Assembly (NCBI GenBank): GCA_001430745.1
Contig: KQ482026.1
Coordinates: 1-30,217 of the forward strand
DNA: 30,217 nucleotides
Source: Auxenochlorella pyrenoidosa
Lineage: Eukaryota > Chlorophyta > Trebouxiophyceae > Chlorellales > Chlorellaceae
Direction: 5' to 3'
Part shown: one piece after another, positions 23,391-30,217 of the stretch
Layout: each line of letters begins with the position of its first letter
Numbering within the stretch: the first letter of the stretch is position 1
Position numbers and translations under genes: made by a program
The notes under the pieces: model-generated
Database searches by the model: none
What the model was told of the DNA's origin: nothing
What the model saw: the letters and a program-made list of their open reading frames with translations, nothing else

Positions 23391-26107
23391 TCATCCAGCA
23401 TCCAGCAGGCCCTGCTGCACCGCCTGCGCCAGCTGGGGCCCTGCTGCAGGGTCTACCTTGCGCAGGGCCAGATAACATGCATACTGGGGGAGCAGGGGTG
23501 GCGGTAGGCTGGCGCTGCCATTGCTGCCTGTCGATATGCCGTCGGCAGGACCTGCCAGGTGCACGCCTGCTTGGCCCAGCTCAGCTGCTGCCATGCTGCA
23601 CGCCTGGCGGCTCCAGTGGGCAGCCCGTGGCAGCAGCGTGTGGTATGCCTGCAGCGCTGCAGTTGCAGCGGTCCCATCGCAGTTGCGCAGGCCACGTATG
23701 CTGTCCCGCGTCAGGTCGCGGGCGTTGAAGCTGCGGGGGTGGGGCCCGCCCGGCCACTGGGTGTATGTGGGGGACCCCCGCCCCCCGGGCTGTGAGCACG
23801 TGCAGTTGGCCTCCTCCCCTCGCAGCGCCAGCAGAGTCGGCACGTAGTGCTCGTCGGAGACGCACCACCGGCCGCTGTGTGGCAGCGGGGAAGGCGGAGA
23901 GTAAGGCGTGAGGGGAGGGCACAGTTGGGGGTGCTGGGCTGTGCAGGGCCGTGCAGTGCCTTCAACCCATGGCCCACACCCCACGAAAACACCGCAGGGC
24001 TGAGAGCGACGCGCGAGGGGTGCAAGGCCCAAGCACCACGCTGCAGCAGCCGCCACAGCGGTGTGCTTCCCGGCGGCGCTCACTCGGGCCCCAGCGGCCG
24101 CCAGCGGCGGAAGTCCCACTTGATGAAGCACTTTTGGGCAAACAGAGGCTCCACCTGGCGGTCATCAGCCACCAGGCGGGCGTGCTCCCGGGTCAGCGAG
24201 ATCCTGACGGGGGGCCAGGGCAGGGGGCGGGGGCGGAGCGTTCGAGGCGGCTCAGGTGCCGGCCGGGGGTTTGGGCGCAGGCGCAGAGCCCTGGCGGACA
24301 GCCGGGAGGTGAGGAGCCGGGGCGACTGGGATGCGCTGCAGCGGGCAGGCTTGCTGGGGCGGCCTTGTGTCAGCCAGAGCTCCCTGCCACAGCCAGGGTT
24401 CGTGGCTCAGCACCAGAGGTGCATGGCCGCTACAAGACCCACAAGGCCCGCTGGTATCCCTAGCCCCAGCTCCTGTCTCCTCACCACTGGCTCGACTTGC
24501 GCCACGCGGGCAGAGGAATGCCCAGCAGCCGCGCCGTCTTGGGCTGGCTGTCCAACACCTCCTGCTCGGTGGCGGGCGAGCATGCCCTCACGCTGCTCCT
24601 GGGCTCCGCCATCATCTGCAGGTACAGCAGGCCCGGCGGCCAGAGAGGCACGTCGCTCTCTGCGGCGGCGGCAGGTGGAAGGTGGGAGGCGGTTGCAGGC
24701 TCATCACGGGACAACACGGGAGGAGACGAGCAGGCAGCAGGGCTGCGCACATCCGACAACCGCCAGCCTCTAGCCCAGCAGGCAGGCCACTGCCCTGGGC
24801 ATGCCTGCAGGCAGGCAGGTACTTGTAAGTGCATGTGCACCTGCCCTGCCACCAGCGCGGGCCCCTCACCCGACAGCAGCAGGAAGCGCTGGTTGCGCGG
24901 GTCCCGCAGCGCCTCCTGCAGCAGCAGGCGTGCCGCCGCCACCAGCGAGTGCGTGCCCCACCGCGTGGTCAGCCGGCCCTTAATCTTGCGCCCATAAAAG
25001 ATGCTGCGAGGTTCGGGAGGTGGGGCCAATGTCCCTGCCAACAGAGCTTGCAGGCCGCTTGTTGCACAGGCTATGCACCATGCAGGCGCAGGCTGAGCAG
25101 AGGGCAACGATTTTGTGATGGTGGGCCACGCCCCCGCGCCCGCAGGGCGGGTTCACACAAGGACAAACCGAAGGCTGCTACCCTGCACCCGCCGCAACAG
25201 CCACCCACCTGCCACGCTCATAGCGGTGCTTGAACTGTGCCGGGGCGTGGACGTACACGGAGAAGAGGTGCTGGCGGTGGTACAGCGGCAGCGGCTGGCC
25301 CCTGGGCCCGGTGGCAGCCCCGCCGACATCCCGCACGCGCTCCACCGCCTCCTGCCCACACCCTAGTGCTGCGGCCTGCAGCAGGGTACGGCAATAGAGG
25401 CATGCAGGCTTCAATCTGGCACAGCCAGCAGCAGGAGTGACTTGCATGCAGACGATGCAATGGGGCTGGCTACTGCCTTGGTATGCAGGCTTGCTACACG
25501 ATGCAAGGCTGCCTTGCAACCTGCCCAAATCCTGCCCCGCAATCTCGTTACAGCACCTCACCGCGTGGGATGGCACCAGGCCGTCAGCCCCGGCCATCCA
25601 CTCATCCCACAGGCGGGCCAGGGGCAGCGGGCCACGGGTGAGGAGCAGCAGCGCCACGCGTGGGAAGGGCAGGCTGGGCAGGGTGGGCCCTGTCGCCGGC
25701 GCTGCCTGCTCCCTGTCAGCTGTCCGCGTAAGGGACGCCAGCTCTGCCGCAGCCGTCACTCCTGCCGCTGCCGCGAGGGCAGCGTGGTCCAGCGCACGGG
25801 CGGCCGCTGCCGCCCGCGGGTCGCCCAGCACGGGCACTCCCTCCTCCCCTGAGCTGCCGCCCGGAGCCGCAGCAATGCTGCTGCCTGTCCTGGGACCCTG
25901 CGCTGTCGGCACTGTTGCGGAGGTAGATGCTGCCGGTACTTCAGATTGCTGTGCGCTCCGGTGTGCCGAGCTGCCCTGCCACGCGGTTACGGCTGCTCCG
26001 CTGATCTGGTACGAACGCAGCAGCCCAACCATGCAGACCGCACAGACAAATGCAATCATCGCAATGTGCTGCGCAATGGGTGCCTGCCGTGCAATGATGG
26101 CGGCCAT
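23391..26107 (-). CDS. Core-2/I-branching-type glycosyltransferase, GT14 (plant DUF266-like), type II membrane protein
   Basis: Six exons read downwards: 26107-25562, 25375-25209, 25003-24870, 24659-24485, 24203-24084, 23874-23391; in phase, 541 residues. The N-terminus has a signal anchor at about 14-31 (HIAMIAFVCAVCMVGLL) and then an Ala-rich stem, as in Golgi enzymes. The catalytic region has the plant GT14 order: RVALLLLTRGPLPL (~150), HLFSVYVHAPAQF (~215), FYGRKI...TRWGTHSLVAAARLLL (~240-265), NQRFLLLSESDVPLWPPG (~275-292), WRKSSQWISLTREHARLV (~335), and CVSDEHYVPTLL followed by an Asn/Cys-rich loop. Family members transfer sugars in the Golgi onto cell-wall or glycoprotein acceptors; donor and acceptor here are unknown. 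The usual Cys in LLSxSCIPL is Asp (SESDVPL). Tail to tail with the ARH-like gene, 141 bp apart. Confidence 0.88.
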
Positions 26108-26320
26108 GCCTGCGGCCCAAGTGCTGCTTCCCGGCTAGGTAGCCTCAAAGACCCTGCCGGGGCAGGGGCGGTGAGGCGGCACCCCCACGGTTGGCGGAGA
26201 GCTGGCGGAGGGACCCAGATTCCAAGATGCCGCACTTCTAACAACACAGATCACAGCATCGGGTGCAAGGCGCTGCACGGTGCCACTCTGCAACTTTTTC
26301 TGTTGCGCACACCTGCGCTA

Positions 26321-26386
26321 GTGCTCACTCTTGTTATTCGCTGCGCCGCTGCCCCTTTGCCGGGGAGCGGCGCAGCGAGTGAGCGC
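26321..26386. repeat. Long GC-rich inverted repeat (hairpin)
   Basis: CGCTGCGCCGCT (26339-26350) pairs perfectly with AGCGGCGCAGCG (26366-26377), with an inner CCCC/GGGG extension closing a short TTTGCC loop. After an 8-9 nt bulge on one side, GCTCACT (26323-26329) pairs with AGTGAGC (26378-26384). It lies about 230 bp upstream of the GT14 start codon. Confidence 0.85.
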
Positions 26387-26681
26387 ACCCCGCGCCACTT
26401 GCGTCTAGTGCGTTGACAGTGGGGCTGCAGAAATTCTGGGAGCTAGCTGCTGCAACACCTGACAAGGTAGAATAGCACAACTGCAGCTCGCGGAATCAAT
26501 GCCGTGCATAACCCCAGCCCCAAATGTAAGTGTTCACGCTGCCGCTGTGATGCCTGCCGGCCTGCCGCTGCTGCTGGCCCCACCGCTGCTTTGCCCTGCT
26601 TGCACTGGAAGAGCCCATCCCCCGCCGCCTTCCCTGGTCGCCCTCTGTCCCACCGGTGCCCTTTGGCACCACTCAGCTTTT

Positions 26682-26731
26682 AGGTGTCCTCGTCGCGTGC
26701 TTCAGCCCCCGGCTCAGCACGCATGCTATGC
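26682..26731 (+). repeat. Dispersed 50-bp repeat, copy 2
   Basis: Ungapped match to 18643-18692 with five mismatches. Both copies lie in intergenic DNA on the plus strand. Confidence 0.75.
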
Positions 26732-27017
26732 CCGCGCCCACGCCGCCGATTGCTTCCGAGGAAAGTTTGGCGCGAATGGGTACACAACAAACAGCGCCCT
26801 CAAGTCCATGCTGCAGCGCCAGTTCGCGTTCATGATGATGCCCATGCCAACCCACTTTGGACAGCTGGCTTGCAAGGAGGGGCAGGCGCAAGTTGCACAA
26901 AGGCAACAGGCAGAGGGGGCTGCTGTGCGGTGAGGCTGCTGTGCGGTGGGTGAGAGAGCTGTACTTTCAAGGCCGAGCAGATGGGGATTACATCAAGGCA
27001 AGGTCGGAGCTTGCTGC

Positions 27018-28417
27018 CTAAGCATACAGGTACTTTGAGAGGCGCACAGGGCTGCCCATGCCGCCGTAGTCTTTTTCGCTCATGCTGCTGCTGCCGCTGT
27101 CGCTGTCGCTGCTGCTACTGCTGCTGTCGCTGTCGCTGCTGTGGCGCCGCTTCTTCTTCTTGCTGCGCTTGTCCTTGCTGCTGCGCTTGTGCTTCTGCGG
27201 TGGGGAAGGATCAGGCAGCAGAATCGCCAGCTCGCTCAGCAGCCCGCGTCTAGCCAGGCTTTCGGCTGTGGCTAGGGATCAGCAAGGAAGGGTCAAGAGT
27301 GCTCTGCTCGGACGTGCCCCACCCCCCATCGCACCTTCTTCTTGTCCTTGCTGCTGCGCTTGCGCTTCTTGGACCGCTCCTTCTCCTTCTTCTCCTTCTT
27401 CTCCTTGCCCTCCTTCTTCTTCACGCCGCCCTCCTTGACGTACCCCAGCCGCCGCGCCCGCTCCTCCTCCAGCGCAGCCTTGTACTCGCCTGTCGGGCGG
27501 GCAAGCGGGGGGGCAGGGGCAAGGTCGGTATGCATATACAGCAAACGCGCGAGCTGGTAAGAACTCCGTCCCTGGCACCCTGCGCCGGTTGCACCTCCAG
27601 ATATTTACGCCCACACCACAAGGGCAGGAGGCAGCGGCAGGGCGGCAACTGGCAGCGCAGATGTGCAGGCTGGGCGAAGCTGCAGGCAGGACGACTGTCG
27701 ACAGTCTCACAGCCGGGCACACATGCCCACAGGACAGAAGGCGCTCCATGCACACAGGGGCCCGCTGTCGGGGGCCACCCCCCAGCCAGGCTGCTCACTC
27801 TCCGCCTGCGCCACTGCCGCCTCCATCGCCGCCTCGCGTGCAGCAGCCTCATCCTGCTGCTTCTTCCAGTCGTCCCAGCTGCAGGGGTGACGGCAAGGTG
27901 GGCATGGGTATCAGGTGCTGGTGCCGCTCATGGGGGCGGGTGGGCGGGGTTGGGGTGGGGCCGAGCGCCCGAGCGCAACAGCAGGTGGGCGATGCGGTGC
28001 TGAGCAGGGGAGGATGCAAGCGCGCAGCGCCATGCGCTTCACGCTCGGTGCCTACGTCAGCAGCGTGCCCTGGCGGCCCCGGGTCCCACCTGGGACGCTC
28101 CATCTGCAGTGCCGCAAGCCGCGCCGCGTGCCACTCAGCAGTGTGGAACGAGGCATCCACGCCGGCATACCGCGAGTCCGGCTCCTCGCCTGCCCCGCCG
28201 GCGCCGCCCCGCGACGCATGCTTGGCCATCTGCAGGTCATGAGGGCAACTTGTGCCTGTGCATGCTTGCGAGAGAAGGCAACAGGGATGCAAGCTGGGCG
28301 CCGCGCCAGCTGCGCAGCACGAAAGGGTCTCACAGTGCCGGCGCACGGCTGGGCTGTGCAGGCAAAGCGAGCCAGGATGCGCACCTGCATACTCTTGTGA
28401 GTTTGATTCTTGCCCAT
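27018..28417 (-). CDS. Lys/Ser-rich basic protein, probably nuclear (unrecognised family)
   Basis: Five exons read downwards: 28417-28385, 28229-28090, 27878-27799, 27489-27335, 27194-27018; all phases fit, 194 residues. The order is: short basic start MGKNQTHKSMQMAKHASRGG, a conserved-looking core DSRYAGVDASFHTAEWHAARLAAL then RPSWDDWKKQQDEAA, an Ala/Glu helix, ERARRLGYVKEGG, a Lys/Glu tract, an SKKRKRSSKDKKK nuclear-localisation-like stretch, a DSDSSSSSSD acidic Ser tract, and a hydrophobic tail ending KYLYA. This composition resembles small nuclear SR-like or RNA-processing proteins, but no named family could be assigned. Ser-Asp repeats are likely CK2 sites. The 11-codon first exon is supported by phase 0 at CAG and the acceptor right before ATG 28229; translation could also start there. 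Confidence 0.72.
27070..27145 (-). repeat. Coding microsatellite for the Ser/Asp tract
   Basis: Interleaved GCTGCT and GTCGCT units on the plus strand encode the DSDSSSSSSDSDSGSSS tract of the Lys/Ser-rich protein on the minus strand. Confidence 0.7.
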
Positions 28418-28882
28418 GGCGCTTCTGCTCCTGCTCTACAAGGGCCGGGCCTCGGCTTAAGAGTAAAACTGGTGGGCCTCTGCCGCTGCTGCCGCGGGCT
28501 GCCGCCACCACCTGAGAACACCGCTGCTGCGATGCTGCTGCTTCAGAGGAGCTGCAGCAGGTTGCAGACACTCCTAAGGTGCTGAGTAAAGCCGTTCCTT
28601 GGCTGTAGGAGCAGAAAAGATGCAAGACGGACTGATGCGAGCACTGGGGCAAGTGAGAGGCCACGGCTAGCGTTTCGACCGACTTTGGCAGTGCTGCAGA
28701 TGAGGTGGAGACCAGTAGACAGGCGCTTAGTGCAAAATTCCTCTTTCCGCCAGCTCAGCGTCGTGCTGTGCCTCTGTGTGTCGACTGCAACCCGATCGGC
28801 GCATCGAGTTGTCGTGGTAGCGGGTGCTGGACAAGCGTCAAGGAGTCGAGCTTCGCCGAGGCTTGAGAGCACCGAGGGAACC
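28418..28882. promoter_or_regulatory. Bidirectional promoter region between the Lys/Ser-rich gene and the haem peroxidase gene
   Basis: 465 bp separate two divergent start codons. No core promoter motif was recognised; the open frames crossing it have no domain. Confidence 0.45.
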
Positions 28883-30194
28883 ATGTTTGCAGCCGCAGTT
28901 CGTCGGCTCGCCACGGTCGCCGCCACTGGCGTGCGCACCTACGCCTCGGAGGCCGGGGCAAAGAAAGGGGTGAGCTGCGCACCTCGCAAACAACCCCACC
29001 CCCCACCTTGCCACCCCACCGAGTTTGTGGGGCCGTCCGCGCTCGCCCGCAAGCGTGCGTGAATGATCAGAGCTGCATGGCAGCCCCGCAGGCCGGCGCA
29101 GGGCTGCCGGGTGTTCACCGCTGGCGGCGGGGCGAGACACCGGGGCAGCGGTCGTCCCTCCCAGAGCACACCTCCTGTCCAGCCTCCCATCCTTGGCACC
29201 TGAACCCGGACCCGCGCAGGGCTCCTCGTTTCCGCTCTTCCTGGGCCTGGCGGGCGCAGGCGCTGGCCTGTACGTTGCCAAGGAGCGGGGCCTGCTGGAT
29301 GACTTCCTAGGAGTGCCTGCCACCGTAAGTGGGGGCTGCTCAGCCGGCAGTTGCCAGGCACTGCCGCCGGGTGTGTAGGTTATCTTTGCACCCAACCCGG
29401 CAACCGAAAATTCCTGTTCCTGTCAGCCGAGCTCCGCCCTGGCAGCAAGCCAGCAAGGGTCGGCGCTGTCCGCCGGCACGCCGCCTCAGCCTGCAGCTGC
29501 CGTCTTGCCGGCGTGCCCGCCGTGCAGGGGTCTGCTGCAGCTGCCTCCTTTAAGCCAGACTACAATGCTGTGCGTGCTGCCATCGAGGATCTGCTGGAAA
29601 GCAACCCGGGTGAGCGGGCAGGGTTGCAGGCGCCGCTCTTGGTGTGCCTGCCGGGGGCACGTGAAGTTCCTCCAGTGCCATCGACGATTAGGAGCGCAGA
29701 GCTGGCCATACTTTGCTGATGATGCATGCATCACATGCTGCTTTGCCAAGCATAACGCTGATTGACCGGCCCCCTTGCTGCCTAGCCCTGCAGAGTACGA
29801 CGACGGCAGCTACGGCCCGGTGCTGGTGCGCCTGGCCTGGCACACAAGCGGCACCTATGACAAGAGCTCCAACACAGGCGGGAGCAACGGCGCCACCATG
29901 CGGTGAGGCACAGCAGGGGCAGCAGGGCTGAGCCGGAAAGCCGGGTGGACAGCGCAGGCGGGGCTGTGCCGTCAGGGCGTCCTTAGACAGCACTGCCGAG
30001 CTGGCTCTGGCTCCGCTCCATTGCCCGGACGTGCCCAGGCTTGTGCCGGGATACGGCCCAACCGCTTGCCCCCCACCCCAATGCCCCACCGGCCCCTGCA
30101 GCTTTGCGCCCGAGGCCAACTGGGGCGCCAATTCGGGGCTGGCGGTGGCGCGCGACCTGCTGGAGCCGGTGAAGCAGAAGCACCCGTGGATCTC
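28883..30194 (+). CDS. Cytochrome c peroxidase-type haem peroxidase, organellar and membrane-anchored (3' end outside the window)
   Basis: Class I haem peroxidase that reduces H2O2. Exons so far: 28883-28969, 29220-29324, 29528-29609, 29794-29902, 30102-30194, then a GTGAGC donor, so the gene continues beyond the window; 158 residues plus a split codon are readable. Residues 1-29 form a mitochondrial-type presequence ([20 protein letters not shown]). Exon 2 is a single hydrophobic span [19 protein letters not shown] at ~31-49, followed by a charged stop, as in inner-membrane-anchored peroxidases. The distal haem site is complete: [15 protein letters not shown] gives Arg104, Trp107 and His108, followed by [12 protein letters not shown] and a [12 protein letters not shown] helix, all close to the CCP pattern. 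The proximal His and the residues that separate CCP from ascorbate peroxidase lie in missing exons, so APX-like specificity remains possible. Confidence 0.87.
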
Positions 30195-30217
30195 GTGAGC
30201 AAGGGTGGCTGCCCCGC

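Larger units (their letters stand above)
26108..27017. other. Gene-free region upstream of the GT14 gene
   Basis: This holds the presumed promoter of the GT14 gene, a strong hairpin (26321-26386) and the second copy of a dispersed repeat (26682-26731). Open frames at 26499-26933 have no recognisable domain, no splice partners, and overlap the repeat. A degenerate mobile element is possible but not shown. Confidence 0.5.

Noticed and set aside
23365..23405. tRNA-like A box (TAGCCCAACTGG)
   Set aside because: No B box or cloverleaf follows, and the site runs into the 3' end of the GT14 gene.
26499..26933. 144-residue plus-strand open frame containing GANGYTTNSALKSMLQRQF
   Set aside because: No family recognised, no splice partners, and it overlaps a dispersed repeat; too weak to call a gene, though a decayed element is possible.

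Overview
The window reads as nuclear DNA from a GC-rich green alga, most likely a Chlorella-like trebouxiophyte in draft assembly. The grounds are strong GC bias and CTG/GCN-rich codon use, many short GC-rich introns on both strands, proteins of eukaryotic-only or plant/algal type (PEX6, a USP-family deubiquitinase, a DUF266-type GT14 glycosyltransferase, an organellar haem peroxidase with presequence), and a run of 526 N. I found no bacterial operon, no Shine-Dalgarno logic and no CRISPR array. Gene models were built by hand from reading frame, splice sites and phase. All eight genes close in phase throughout, apart from one non-AG acceptor in the ARH-like gene and the exon(s) lost in the gap.

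Layout from left to right. 1-403: 3' end of a non-LTR retrotransposon ORF ending in an AAGTC repeat. 904-6605 (minus): USP10/UBP24-like ubiquitin-specific protease with a long Ala/Gln/Pro-rich, RGG-containing N-terminus. 6896-12059 (plus): PEX6, the peroxisomal AAA+ ATPase, head to head with the protease. 12488-18294 (plus): a secreted cysteine-rich protein of at least 20 exons, interrupted by the gap at 16958-17483. 18824-20069 (minus): a six-exon, 211-residue orphan protein with a basic, organelle-type N-terminus. 20396-23249 (plus): an ADP-ribosylglycohydrolase-fold protein, head to head with the orphan. 23391-26107 (minus): a GT14 / Core-2/I-branching-type membrane glycosyltransferase, tail to tail with the previous gene. 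26108-27017: gene-free, with a strong hairpin and a dispersed repeat. 27018-28417 (minus): a small Lys/Ser-rich, probably nuclear protein. 28883 to window end (plus): 5' part of a membrane-anchored cytochrome c peroxidase-type haem peroxidase.

The genes do not form one pathway. They sit in the compact, alternating-strand arrangement usual for small algal genomes, with three divergent pairs sharing 290-465 bp promoters. Cross-cutting features are a noticeable share of GC-AG introns (5 of about 62 modelled), introns that repeatedly cut cysteine codons in the Cys-rich gene, and an ARH-fold protein that lacks the usual metal-binding aspartates.
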